A stretch of 64,000 nucleotides of DNA, taken from contig SSBO01000008.1 of the NCBI GenBank assembly GCA_005281725.1, positions 744,001 through 808,000 on the forward strand, in the 5' to 3' direction. Each line of letters begins with the position of its first letter. The first letter of the stretch is position 1. Below, piece by piece: positions 1 to 12,800 of this stretch. The stretch comes from Wuchereria bancrofti. Lineage: Eukaryota; Nematoda; Chromadorea; Rhabditida; Onchocercidae. A program made the translations under genes and the position numbers. Under the pieces are notes generated by a model, which was not told where the DNA came from, did no database searches, and saw only the letters and a program-made list of their open reading frames with translations.

Positions 1-162
1 TGATTTTTTCCTTTTCCTCCTTGCAACATTCCTATAAAAATTGTCGTATACAGAGATGATAAAACATTTTCTTCAAGTTGTTTGCACACCAATATTCCTT
101 ACATTTTTTTAGATTTTTTTCATTGAAAACGATATTTCAAAAAATAATGTTAGACTAAAAGG

Positions 163-2736
163 CTAATATTGAAATGATCCTAAAATAATATTACCACCAA
201 TCATATATGCTTTATTTTTTCGTAACGATTCTTCGTAATGTCTCGGTTGCAAAGCTTTGAAAGGATAAATATCAACGAAATGATTCTTTCCCTCTTCTTT
301 TCGTGACCATAATGCACCCTCAACCATTGAGCAGATCATTTCACATGCAATATAGTTCAAAATCATTAAAGCATTTGCAGCAATTTCAGGATCACCTAAC
401 CATTTCAAAAATCGACTAATTCTTGCTTTCCTGCAATTTATAGAGAAACTGAATTAAACATAATTTCATCTTTTGTCTAAATATTCCATTTTTCAAACAT
501 TATTCATTCAAGTATCTAATGTAATAAACACTCAATTGCATATTGGATAGGCAATTGAAAGCTTTCTAAAAGAAATTTAATTGTTGAATTATGATTCTTC
601 AGCTATTAGTGTATTTTTATTCAGATAATCATAGTTGCAGCATATTATGATATAAAATTAGATTTGAATTTTAAAATTTTAAAGTTACAAAAGTAAATTT
701 GAATATTTGACTAATACCTAACACCATGTCCAGCACAGAAACTATATGTTCTTGCTATTGTATAATCTTTATACTCATCTTCATCCATCAATGCCGTACG
801 TTCTGATAATCGTTTCAATCGTTCACGTTTTTCTTCATCAACTTTTACATCACTTTTTAAATATCTCTGTAATTCGCCCGTCACATCGAATAATCCAACA
901 GTATCATATATTGATTGTGCTCTAAAATAGAATATAGAATATAAATAAGCAATCTGCATAAGTAACTTTTCTCTTACATTAAACTGAAAAAGATTATTTT
1001 GACATATTTTCGTTAACTATTTAATATTATAAATCTTTATTAGTCATATTTATCAATAAAATGCTCAATATTGAATTTAACAAGTCAATTGGTAGCAACT
1101 TTACTACAAATTATTACAACTATTTTGTAGTAAAAAATACCCCATTGTATATAAAGCTAATTATACAGTTTGGCTAATTACATATTTTTAGTGATCACTA
1201 GGACATTTCAATAAAATAATAGTCATAAGCAAACATAAAGCTTCATATTTTACAACGCAAGATCTAATATTTATATTATTCACTAAAGTTGCATTAAAAT
1301 ATTTAAGTTGCTTGTGAAATAAATTTAAAAGATTAACAGCAAATCGTTTTAGAAAATTAATTAATGACAAACTCTTTTCCACAAAAATCTGAACTAGTAC
1401 TGGGAACTTCAGCCAGAATATCACAATCCGCTTCATAATCTTCATTGAAACCTTTTAATAAATCAGCCGACTGAAAAAATTTACTTTACTTTTCTTTTCT
1501 TCAAGTCAATACAGTTTTTAATTTTCAATATAAAAATGACATTATACGAGTTCCATTTCATCTCTAATGATAACTCATTATTAAATGTCCTTTCTCCTAT
1601 CACTTTTAAATTCACTTATGAAAATTAAAAGACTAACAGCGAATCATTTTCGAAAATTAATTAGTCATAAACTCTTTTCCAAGAAAATATATAATATATG
1701 GTACTGTTTCAGTTATTAGATTCCAGTTTCAAATGACATAAAGATAATTTTCATAATTACAAAAATATATGCAACATGAATGTGAGAATTCTTTAAAAGA
1801 TAAATTCCTTTTTAAAATACTATCCTGGAGGAAAAAAATGTTTATGAATTGCTTACTTTAGCCATACGATAAATCCGACCAAGATGAAAAGGTTTTTTGC
1901 GTAAAAGAAATAATAAATCAACACATTCGATTCTTTTACGGCTGTAGAAAAATCGAAATTAAAAACGAACTTTAAGACTTTAAAAAAGTGTGAAAAGTAA
2001 ACAAATCTGAAGAAAAAAAAACAAAAAAAAATTCACCCTCGCAATGTTGCACATTTCTTGGCTCTATTTACTGTATCTATCATCTGATTACGTAAAATAT
2101 CGATGACGTATTGTTGACATCTAAAAGTGTCTATTCTTTCATTATACCTTTTTCTTCTTTCATTATAAACAAAAAAGTGTGGTAAGACATTGAGAAATCT
2201 TAGCAATCTAATTAAAGTAAAGAATGAAAAAAAAGGTTGAATACAACGAAATAATTATATAATCGTATTGAGAATTGAAATAGTTATGTGTGAGATTTCA
2301 TTTCTTAATAGCATAAACTAAGTAAAGATATGTAAAATGTAGGAGAGGTAAACAAAAATATAGAATGCAAACACAATTCAAGAAATACAGATAAACAACA
2401 CGCTAATAGATTGATAACTTTTGGAAGTATTCAAAAATGTTTAAAACTTGGGAAAATGGACAAAGCGCAATAATTACGAGGTCCGACATCATGCAAAATT
2501 ACTCACTGTTATTTAACAAATGATTTTAACACCGCGAAATAGATCACTAGAAGTAAATATAATTTTTATGGAATAAATTTAAATCCTAGATTGATAACTT
2601 ACATTTCAATTGGTTCAGCTTCATCACCATAGGCAAACATTAATTTTCCAACAATTTCATAAATATCTCCCGGAACCGAAGTGTAAGCTATCGTTTTTTG
2701 ATCACACATTTCCTGATCATTTATCCATTCATTCAT
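163..2736 (-). CDS. SPT3 homologue, SAGA complex subunit
   Basis: Six exons, 5' to 3' on the minus strand: 2736-2603, 2120-2037, 1941-1857, 1470-1373, 921-718 and 430-163 (stop 163-165). Phases agree at every junction and give 290 aa. Residues about 23-101 form the N-terminal histone fold (IYEIVGKLMFAYGDEAEPIE, then NQMIDTVNRAKKC and RIECVDLLFLLRKKP), matching the SPT3 fold with its 'DLLFLMRKDK' end. The C-terminal half keeps the second SPT3 block: TGELQRYL, ERLKRLSERTALMDEDEY, FLKWLGDP and ILNYIACEMICSMVEGAL. Human and yeast SPT3 are slightly longer (317-337 aa). In SAGA, SPT3 helps deliver TBP to promoters. The start ATG is the first in frame after an upstream TGA; an extra 5' exon cannot be excluded. 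The donor of exon 4 is GTTTGT. Family recognition is from memory of conserved blocks. Confidence 0.87.
1319..1690. repeat. Diverged ~70-bp direct repeat spanning an SPT3 exon end
   Basis: The stretch 1319-1388, which covers the 3' end of SPT3 exon 4 and its donor region, recurs 300 bp away at 1619-1688 inside the preceding intron with roughly 85% identity. The two copies share blocks such as AACTCTTTTCC and TTAAAAGA.TAACAGC. Only the 1373-1470 copy fits the coding phase; the other looks like a dead copy. Confidence 0.75.
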
Positions 2737-3687
2737 TAAATGAATTAGTAAATCATTCGTCCATCCATTCAAACCAATCAACCAATTGATTGATCAGGCA
2801 GCTACAAAAAAGAAAGCATATTCAAAGACTTAAATATTAATTTGATGAATTTTACAATACTAATCTTAATTTCTTCATCAATAAGAGAAGCAATTAGTTT
2901 AAATTTATTACTCTATGGAATGCAGAAAATGAAGATAAGAAATTAATTGATTGAAAACGAAAAATTGATAGAATTTATCCCACAATCTTACAGTTCTTCA
3001 GCTTTTTTGTTTTTTTTTTCTTTTTTTGAATATATAACGTAATGGAAATACAAAAAATGAAACAAATATTTTAGCTTCTCCAATATTTAATTGACGACTT
3101 GAATTAAACGATGTAGTAAGAGATATAGATTGAAGGAAGTGATAATGATAAATTAAATGTGAATTTGGCATTTTACAAATAAAGGTAATGAAGAAAATTA
3201 TACAGCAACCGAGAATTATCATAAAATATTAAAATGAATAACAGCAATTTAAGGCATTAGAAATAGTGATATTTGAAATGATAAAGTATCGACAAAGACC
3301 CAATTTTACTTAAATATTTTATAAATATGCCTTAGAAAGAAAAACCGGTCTTTCCTTTTTTTTGCTTCAGTCATTTAAAATAAAACTGTGATCAAAGATC
3401 AAACTTTTATTAGTGTCAACACAAAATCAATCAGTCAACTGATAAGAGAAATTATCATTGAAAAGAAGAGAAAGAAAAACGATGAGACGAGAAAGTTTTA
3501 GTAATTATACCTGCCCTACTGGTACAAAATTTCTTCATCATTTAACATTTCTTTAAACCTTGAATGGCTTTATTTCGAGAAACATTTCGAAATACTTCAT
3601 TTTTTCGAGAAATATTTCAAACTATTTCATCTATTCATGAAATATTTTATTTATTTAATTAAAAACTTATTTAGCTTAGCTTTATTC

Positions 3688-3772
3688 TCTCTGTCCCTCT
3701 CTCTCTCTCTTTTGACTTATTTTAGTCTTTTTTTGTTCCTTTTTCTTTTTCTTTCTCTCTCTCGTTTTTTGT
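3688..3772. repeat. C/T-rich microsatellite tract
   Basis: Degenerate TCTCTC/TTTTTC run on the plus strand. It produces a spurious Leu/Ser/Phe open frame. Confidence 0.7.
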
Positions 3773-4193
3773 ATCTAAAATCATTTTTTCATTTAGTAAT
3801 ACGAATTTCTTACTTATTAAATTTGCATTTTATACATATCTAAGAATGATAAGAATTGTTCAGCAAGAATAATATCGTATCATTCCTTTCATCTGCTATT
3901 ACACGCACTAAACATTAGCTTAAACAGTTGGCTTAAATTAAATTTTTCACTTAAAAATCGATAAAACGTCAATAATACGAGCAAATATGTGAAAGTAAAG
4001 ATTAAAAATTGATGCTAATTTGGCAAAAATCATCGTTAAAAAATGATAAAATATTTTGATGAGGCTAAATTGATTTCAGTTAACAAAATGGGCAGACATA
4101 ATAGAATGATAAACATTTGATGATAAAAGAGTGTATGAAAGATTAAAAAGAAACATTCCTTAATGATAAAAACCCATAAAACCTAATAAAAGC

Positions 4194-4218
4194 ACCGGTA
4201 ACCGGTAAACCGATAACC
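4194..4218. promoter_or_regulatory. ACCGGT palindrome cluster
   Basis: ACCGGT at 4194-4199 and again at 4201-4206, followed by AAACCGATAACC. This sits in a GC-rich patch about 1 kb upstream of transaldolase. The motif resembles the core of Grainyhead-type sites (AACCGGTT); function is inferred only. Confidence 0.3.
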
Positions 4219-5174
4219 TACCCACCCTTTCCGTTCATTGCAAATGTGTCAGGTACTGGATCGAGTTGCAAAAAAAAAGCCAGAAAATTAAGGCTAGGAG
4301 TTCTGCTGCATCATCATTAGCTTACTAATTTATTTGTTGTTCGCAAAATTTTGACGAAACCCGAAGCAAATTTAATTTCCGGTTTTGTTTTTCCGATTCT
4401 TTCCTTCTATTCCTTTTTCATACCATTTCATCGTACCATTTGTTTCTCTGTGCTATTTTTATCCTCTTCATATATTCTCTCTGCTATTCTACTATTTTTG
4501 TTCTTGCGAGTCTTTGACACGGAACCTAAAAAATATAATTAAATATATAGAAATATGAAGGAAAAGAAGGAAAAGAAATATTAGAAAAGTAGTAACGATT
4601 GCAGTTTCAATTTTTCGTTTTCTCAGTTTCTTCAGTTATCATTTCTTTAAAATTTTGATTTACTTCTCTGATTTTTTATATCAGAAAAAGAAGCGACGTA
4701 GTGTTAAAATGAACTACCAAGGAGAAAATAATTGTGTGTTTTTTCTTTTGGTATAAGAAATTAAAGAAATTTGAAAAAAAAATCAAAATTTAAATTTATA
4801 GTCACTAAAAACTTCTTGAAATATTTACTTCCTTTTCTTTTGGGAGCACAAAATTTAATCTAAATTTATGAAATCTATTCCATATTTATCATGAACTTTC
4901 AAATAACCTAAATTTTGATAATTTTTTAATGCAAATTTTTATGCAAAAAATTTTAATTGCTTTAAAGATTTATAATAATTTCATCAACACATGTGATAAG
5001 TATTTGGTAGATTTTGTAAGTTCTCTTATACTAAAAATAAAACATTAAACTTAAGAAGAGAAATTTTCTTAGAATTTTAAAAATATTATACTTAGGAAAA
5101 AATCAAAATTTTAATAATTGGTTATCGTTTTAAATTTTATTACATTTGGAAATAATTAATATTTTGACAATCTT

Positions 5175-5188
5175 TTTTTGTTTTTCAG
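5175..5188 (+). promoter_or_regulatory. Probable trans-splice acceptor upstream of transaldolase
   Basis: A strong nematode-type acceptor (TTTTTGTTTTTCAG) ends at 5188, eight bases before the ATG at 5197, with no obvious coding exon upstream. In a nematode this is typical of spliced-leader addition, though an ordinary 5' UTR intron would look the same. Confidence 0.45.
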
Positions 5189-5196
5189 ACATTAAT

Positions 5197-8100
5197 ATGG
5201 CGTCAGTTTTAGAACAAATGAAATTGTCGACAAAAGTTGTCGCAGACTGTGTCGATTTTAAAGGTTAAGTAAATCTTTTTTTTTTGGAGAAAAAGAGATG
5301 TAATTTGCGCTAATCTTCAATTTCTGATAGTATAACGGAAAGATAAAAATAGATGAGAATGAAAATGAAAATTGGAATAGGCAAGGCTAGAACATAATAG
5401 AGTAAAATGAATGAAACTAAATGAAATGGATGTGGAAAGATGTATGAAATAGAATAGGGAAAAACAGAAAATAGGATAGAACAGAACAGGGTAGGATAGA
5501 ATAGAATTAGAATAGGACAGAATAGAACTGGAGGAACGAAGCGGAGGAGAACAGAATGGAACTAAATAGGAGTTAAAACGGAACTGCGATGGGATGGGAT
5601 AGTGAGTATGGAATAGAATAGGAATGGGAATCGGATGGAATAGGACAGAAACAGGAATAGGAATAGAAGAGAGTAGAATAAGAAAACGGAACAGGAACAA
5701 TAGGAAGAACAGGAAATAGAATAGGATAGAACGGTGCAGAATAGGAGTAGAATAGAACATGAAAGATAGGGTAGAATTGGAATAGAATAATGAAGAAAGC
5801 GGGGCGAAATAGTGGTTTCTCTTTTTATTAAGATTTTCTGGAACATTAGTTTATTATTTCAAAAATCTTATTTTCATATAATTCTGGTTTAAAAAAAGAA
5901 AATATTTTAATCTCAAATTTCATTTGAGCAAACTACAGACTTAGATAAATCTCTGTCCATGAAATTTTTTTTTTCTTGATTCAAACGCAATATTTTAAGG
6001 GTCATGTTCCACTCGTATAAATTCTTATTTTAAAATAATACTTTAATACTTCTTTTTTCCGCAGTAATGAAACAGGCCGGTGCCGTGGATGCTACAACAA
6101 ATCCATCCATTTTACTGGCAGCATCAAAACTTGATGGTTATAAGCGTTTTCTGGATGAAGGCATTGCATATGCGAAAAAATTCGGTTCATCATTAAGTCG
6201 TGAAGAAGTAAGGCTTTTCTGAAAACAGTTTTAAGTATTTTCTGAATTCGTACATAACTATGAAGTTTATAAATCATTAAAACATAGTTTTCTTTCGATA
6301 TATTTAATAGTATGAACATCCGATTGTGTAATATTTATTTAGATGATAATAATATGACTGCATGAACCGTTGAACACTTTTCTTTATTAATTTTTTAGAA
6401 AAGATTCTGACCATGAAATTCATCGATATGATTGAAAGAGTAGATTCTTTCAAAATTAATTCTTATCGATGATTTTTTTTTTCCAAAACTTCTGCAGTTA
6501 CGTGCTTTGGCTATGGAAAAAATAGCGGTTTTGATGGGAAAAGAAGTATTAAGCGTTGTTCCTGGACGTGTTTCAACAGAAGTCGATGCCAGGTATAAAT
6601 CTGTTTTTTTTTGTGTTTTCATCTTACTATTACATATTGTTCAGTTTTTGTTGTTTTATTTTTATTTTTACTTAGTACTTAGTACTCCTTTTCCGGGTTA
6701 ATGTTAAATAGTGATCATTCTTTTAAATTGATGCTAAATGAAATTAATTTTATCATAATTTTCCATTCTTTTTCATTATAAAACATATTTTTGGTGAATT
6801 TTATTCTTTTTTACTTTTAGGCTAGCCTTTGATAAAGATGCACAAATTGCAAAAGCACTGACAATTATAAAGCTATACGAAGAAGAAACAATTACAAAAG
6901 AACGTGTGTTAATAAAATTACCCTCAACTTGGGAAGGCATTCAAGCTGCTCGGTTAGTTCATTATATATCAGACATGCAGGAACAGGAACATTTGTATTA
7001 CTATTATTCATGACTTCACTAATTTTATACATTTCATTTGCTAATCCTAAATAATGACAGACAGATTTGTTTATTATCAATTTAAAAAAAAGCAATCAAT
7101 CTCTAACGAGATTCTTTGGTTATTTAAGTGCAATTCAATTAATTGGTTTATTCCAGTGGACAGATGAAACATTTTCCTAACGGTTGTATGATTATATCTG
7201 GACGTGGTTTTTAGGTCTTTTAGAATTCCATTTAATATGTCTATTCTGCTCATCAAATATTTCACATTTCTGGTAGTATTTTTATAAGTGAATGACTTAT
7301 GCATTATCTTAGTTTTTTGAAAATATATTCAGATCTATCTACCTTTACCCATTACTAATCCCGGTTGTGATCAGATTCTATTTTTTTTTTAATTTATTTC
7401 TTTTCGTATATTAACAAATTTTTCAATGTCAGCGTACTTGAGAGTAAACACGGCGTGCACTGTAATATGACGTTACTATTTAACATTTATCAAGCTGTCG
7501 CATGTGCCGAAGCGAATGCAACACTAATTTCTCCATTTGTTGGCCGAATTCGTGATTGGTATTTAAAAAATACAGATTCGAAAGATTATAATCGTGAAAC
7601 GGATCCTGGTGTTCAGGTCTCATATTATCTAATTTTGTTTGAGTTAAATTTGAAACTTGCTTTTAGAAATTAAATATTTCAAGACAGAAGGAAGATGTAA
7701 ATTTTCCTTATTCTGTTTTTTTTTTTTTTTTTTTTTTGACCAACTGATTTTTGAATAATCTTCAAATATCTTTAGAATGTTCGAAAAATCTATAGTTATT
7801 ACAAGAAATATGGTTATAAAACGGAAGTTATGGCAGCATCATTTCGTAACGTAGATGAAATCAAAGGTCTTATTGGTTGTGATTTAATGACGATCAGGTA
7901 GGAAGCACTGTACCTCTTTTTTTTGTCAACGTAAAGTTCTAAAAATACAATACTTCGTCTTTAAGAGATCTTTCTTATCAAACTGTAAAATTTATTTATT
8001 TTTTTGCAGTGCGGCATTGCTCAAAGATTTATCGATTGACCACGAAAATGTTCCTGTAATTTTAAGTCCAGAAAAAGGTATATATTTATACATTTTATAT

Positions 8101-8393
8101 ATCTATGAATTTCTTCATGGAAGACTATGTTCTGTTTTTGATTTCTTTAAAAAGAAATATTTTATCAAATTGATTGTCACTGATATAAATGTAATATATT
8201 GGAAAAAAAAGAAAAAAAAAAACGAACTCTTGCAGCCAAATCATTTAAAATACAAAAGTTTACACTTAGCGAACCGATGTTTCGGTATGAAATGAATGAA
8301 GATAAAATGGCAACGGATCTTTTGGCTGATGGAATACGTCGTTTTGCAGCAGATGCTCGAGCAATGGAAAGTCTAATTGATAAAGTTCTATGA
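5197..8393 (+). CDS. Transaldolase
   Basis: Eight exons: 5197-5263, 6065-6207, 6498-6592, 6821-6952, 7433-7616, 7776-7897, 8010-8077 and 8236-8393. All junction phases agree and the product is 322 aa, the normal length for the eukaryotic enzyme. Transaldolase moves a dihydroxyacetone unit between sugar phosphates in the non-oxidative pentose phosphate pathway, in the cytosol. The Schiff-base lysine is K134 in [13 protein letters not shown]17 (VVAD), N35 (DATTNPS) and E98 ([10 protein letters not shown]) occupy the other known catalytic positions. Downstream blocks [17 protein letters not shown] and MAASFRN are also family signatures. No lesion is seen. Exon 1 is preceded by a likely trans-splice acceptor. 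The gene converges on the minus-strand RING-CH gene ending at 9870. Confidence 0.97.
5335..5766 (+). repeat. Purine-rich GAATA/GGATA degenerate repeat in transaldolase intron 1
   Basis: About 430 bp of the first intron is strongly purine-biased on the plus strand and built from degenerate five-base units such as GAATA and GGATA. Two overlapping minus-strand open frames of 147 and 94 codons run through it only because the repeat lacks stops; they are Ser/Phe/Leu/Ile/Pro low complexity. Confidence 0.8.
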
Positions 8394-9869
8394 GGAAAAT
8401 ATTATTTATTCAGGATTATTTATATCGGAAATAATTGCTTTTTGCATATTTCTTTTTGTTTTGAAACTTATCTTAATTCATACGTAAATGTTGCATTATC
8501 ACTTGTTTTATTAGTTCATCATTCTTTTCTGAGTGATTTATTCTTGCTTACAAGTTTATCATATCTTTTAGCATTATCAGGATGAGAAAGATGGAGTTTT
8601 TTCCTTTTAATTTTAGAAATTAGCAAAAAGTATTTTACAGCTAGCATGCAATACATTAGTAAAAAATCAAATAGTATATTTAAGTATAAATGGATTTCTG
8701 ATTGTGTCACTTTTTTTATCAGAAATTTGTTTAAATATGGTTTGATTGATTGTTCTGATTTAATTTTGACTTAGTTCATTGAATATATAAGTTTGGCACA
8801 AAAATATCCTATTAAAGATTAATCATTTCGTAATGTTTTTGGTGAAATGTTGTTTTTGCTTTTTTAATTTTTAATTGACAAAATTCAATATTCCCTATTC
8901 TAATTTTGAAAGTTTATGATTTTTTTTTTCAAACTGTAATAATTTCGTACGTAATCCAAATCAAATTAACACATTATACTAGATTATATGAAAATTTCAA
9001 TATAATTACTAATTTTTTTCATTAGATTAAAAAAAAGTAAAACATCGGTGCGATGAATGTATCATTTTCAAAAGTATCATTTTCTTACTTTACTGCCAAT
9101 ATCAATTCATATTACAGTTTGAATTACAGCTTATGCAATTATGCCAAACTTTTTACATTACATTCTTTTCTACTGGGTCAATGATATGTAAATTTTGCTA
9201 TCCTTTGCTTTTTCTTCAAATTGAAAATTGATTAAAAAAATGTTCTATGGAAAATTTTTGTGTTATCACAGTAAAAGATCATAAGTGGCATAGATTTTTT
9301 GGTTCCTTAGTTCATACACTTTTTTTCCTGGTTTCTTTCCTAAGAATAATACAACTCAGTCGTTCTTTGTTGATTTATTTTCTTTTATTCATAATTTCCT
9401 CTAAACTTTCAAATCATTGTGAATTATATTCATTATTATTTTTACTTATCATTCCTATGCCTTATTTTTTTCTAACTTTCACTTATTAATTCTATAATTT
9501 TGAAGATAGATTTGAAATGTTTGATTTATTTTATTCAATAAATCTTCGCAAATTATTTTGCTATTTTATAAAACTAATTTGTTTAATTAATCAGTTATGT
9601 ATCACAGCATAATTTTGTTTCTTTTTTTTATCTACAATGAAAAGGAGTAAATATCATAGTCATTGATCAAGTGGTTAACGGATGTTTTTTTCAAGTTTCT
9701 GAAAAGCTTTTTTTATAACTTTTTGTGACAAAAAAATTTCTTTGGTAAATATTTTGTTGTTCAGAAATGTCTAATTACCGTTGAATGTCGGTTTAAAATT
9801 TATTAGTGTTTAGAATGAGGAATATTTATGTATGAAATGATAAGTGATTTCATGAAAATTCATCAAATT
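8394..9869. other. Convergent intergenic region
   Basis: Between the transaldolase stop and the RING-CH gene stop. AT-rich; only short open frames with no recognisable product. Both 3' UTRs must end here. Confidence 0.6.
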
Positions 9870-12800
9870 TCAATATTTAATTGCTTTTTTATTAATATCA
9901 AAATCAATAAAGCGTATAGCGCGTTGTTTATTAACATAATGCCAAATACGCATAGCAATATTTGTCAAACCACCAATTGGTGTTGATATAATTAAAAGTG
10001 TTACAAATAAAATAATGTTAAAATTATTAATAAAATGGATTCTAAAAAAATTTCTGCTACTTCTTAATTATTGATATATTTATGTATTTATTTAGGAGCA
10101 AAATGGTACTATAATTTTATTCTATAATTGGGTTTTTGCTACTTTTCAATTATTGATATATTCATTTATTTATTTAGGAGCTAAATGATACTAATAATTT
10201 ATTCCATAATTTCATTGTTAATCTGTCATGTTGAGAAATAAGATAAAATGAAGTATTGAAATAAAATTTTATAAAAATTTAACATAAATTATAAATGTTC
10301 TGTGCAATTAAAATGATAAGTATATCATTTTGTTAATTAAAAAAAAAAAAAGGAGAACGTTTGATTAGAATAAAATGCTAAAAGCATCACTTTAACTTAT
10401 TATTAAATAATTCTAGTACTGTAAATATACACTTACGTATACGTGCTATATTAGATGAACGTGGTGATAAACCAGCTATGAAAATTCGATCAAAAAATTT
10501 TCTTTCAATAGTAAGTGTTATCATATATCATAAACACATTGATAAGCAAATTACCGATGATGATTTAACAATATTCTAAAATCAGATATTGTATTCTTTT
10601 AGATATATTAATAATATCTAATTGCTATCTTATTAATGCTAAACTTATTAGCAAGTTTTTTAAAATATTTAATTACTTATTATCAACCCTACCAAATCAA
10701 TTGTATTTATTGATTCATCAATAAAATTTCCAAACTAATCAATTTTTTGTTGAAATGAATCACTTAAGAATATTATTTATGTGCTGTAAAATTAAAACTG
10801 ATTTTTTCGTGTAATATTCATTAGAAAAAAAAAGTAAATTTAGAAATTCTATGCTTTTTCTGATGAATTTTTCTAATAAAAACTTTTTCTAAATTTTATG
10901 CTTTTCCTAATTTCTAATACATCAACAATTTCATTAATTATTCCGCTCATTTTTCAATTTCTATTCATTATTTTATACTCTAATATTTCATTGTACTAAT
11001 AAACATGATTAAAAAAAATGATTTTTTGCCTATNNNNNNNNNNNNNNNNNNNNNTTTTCTAATAAAAACTTTTTCTAAATTTTATGCTTTTCCTAATTTC
11101 TAATACATCAACAATTTCATTAATTATTCCGCTCATTTTTCAATTTCTATTCATTATTTTATACTCTAATATTTCATTGTACTAATAAACATGATTAAAA
11201 AAAATGATTTTTTGCCTATGGATAATCTTTTTCTGATATTTTATTCATAATTCTTAGCTTGTAAACTTATATATTTTGGCTAGAAATTTTACATTTAACA
11301 ACTTTGTTAGCACAAATATTTTTCATTTAACTTTCATTCCATTCTTTTTGCTATTTAAAGTTACAAGAAAAAAAAACTTTTTTTGAACTGATTTTATTTA
11401 ATAAAATTTTATTGCAAACAACTGAACAATTATGGTAAATTGCAGCTTTGAACATTTTTTTAAAGTATGAATGCATTATAATTTTAAATGTATAAAAAAG
11501 CTCACACATCTAGATGAAATCTAAAAGGTTGCTATGTTTTTGAATTTTTCAAACTTGATAAGAAATGAAAATAGCATTTTTTTTAAATTCATTTTTAAAA
11601 GAAAAATAATGAAAAGCTGAAAAAAATTTTGCAAAAAAAAGAAAGAAATTTTTTTTTTTTTTGCAATGTGTTAAGCTAAAATTAAGCCAATTATCATTAA
11701 ACAATTCTAATAGTTTAGTCCAACCAATTTTTGCAACAATTAGAAAGGATCTGAGAGCTTCAAATTTCTCAAGCATCTTAAATTTACGCTTAAGAACATT
11801 CTAATTTATATGTAAGACTGGAAAATTTGATTGAATTTCCTCAAACTCACCTGTATATCGGAATTAGTTGAAAGAGATATTGAAGTATGAATATTTCATC
11901 TTTTTGCTTTTTGCATTTTCTACTGACAAAATATCAAAGTAATTTTAATAGTTGATTAATTAATTACAAAGTCAGTATCATTAATTAGTAATATTAACTG
12001 GTGTCATTAGTCATTAACTGCTATTATCGATGGCAGTTTTGATAAATCATTAAAAATTTATTTGTTTCAATTGTTACCAGTTAAAAAATTTTCATAATTT
12101 CTGATTGAATAATTTAATATCTAATTCTAATTCACTTTGCAAAACAATTAGAAGATTTTTGCAAAACTTTAGATTCTGTCAAAAGTTAAAAAAAAATCGT
12201 ATTCATGGGAATTACAATTGAAAAAAATTTCTAATTTCAAAAGTTAGTTAAATAAATTTTTTATTTCAAAAGTTAATTAATCAAATCTTTGACGTCACAA
12301 AGCAAATGCAAAAAGGTAGTATTATTATGTTTATTATGTTTTTAATATTATTATATGTTTATATGTAAATATTTCAATTCGATTGTTTTTTATATTTGTT
12401 TGTTTTTCCATTTTTTAAAAAATTTTTTTTTTCTCTTAATTCGAAGTTTAGCAGAGGATATCTCTAATTAAATTATAAGTAAAATTTGTGATAAATTTGA
12501 GCACGGGAAAAATTTAGGAAAATATTTTGTCATTTGTTTCTATCTGAAGATTAAAGATAAAAACGATTAAAATGATAGAAAATCTAATCGTTATTTTAAT
12601 TTCTAAAGTTTAAAGGAAAAAAAAGAATTAAAATGATCAAAGATCTAACCGTCATTCAATTTGTCATTTCAAATTTTGCCATTTCCACATTGGTTGTAAG
12701 ATATTTACTGATTTCAAATATTTTTCTTTGCAAATTTCACATCGATCATTATTNATCGTTATTTTAATTTCTAAAGTTTAAAGGAAAAAAAAGAATTAAA

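Larger units (their letters stand above)
2737..5196. other. Divergent intergenic region between SPT3 and transaldolase
   Basis: 2.46 kb without a convincing exon. It separates two head-to-head genes and should hold both promoters. It contains a C/T-rich tract (about 3688-3770) and a small GC-rich patch at 4190-4260 with two adjacent ACCGGT palindromes. The open frames here read low-complexity Phe/Leu/Ser and are not supported. Confidence 0.6.

Noticed and set aside
5317..5846. 147- and 94-codon minus-strand open frames
   Set aside because: They run through the purine-rich repeat of transaldolase intron 1 and are low-complexity Ser/Phe/Leu/Pro.
10420..10512. Plus-strand reading HLRIRAILDERGDKPAMKI with TTCTAG acceptor and GTAAGT donor
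   Set aside because: It overlaps the minus-strand RING-CH exon, which fits the neighbouring exons by phase and by membrane-segment pattern. The plus reading has no partner exon. Not fully excluded.
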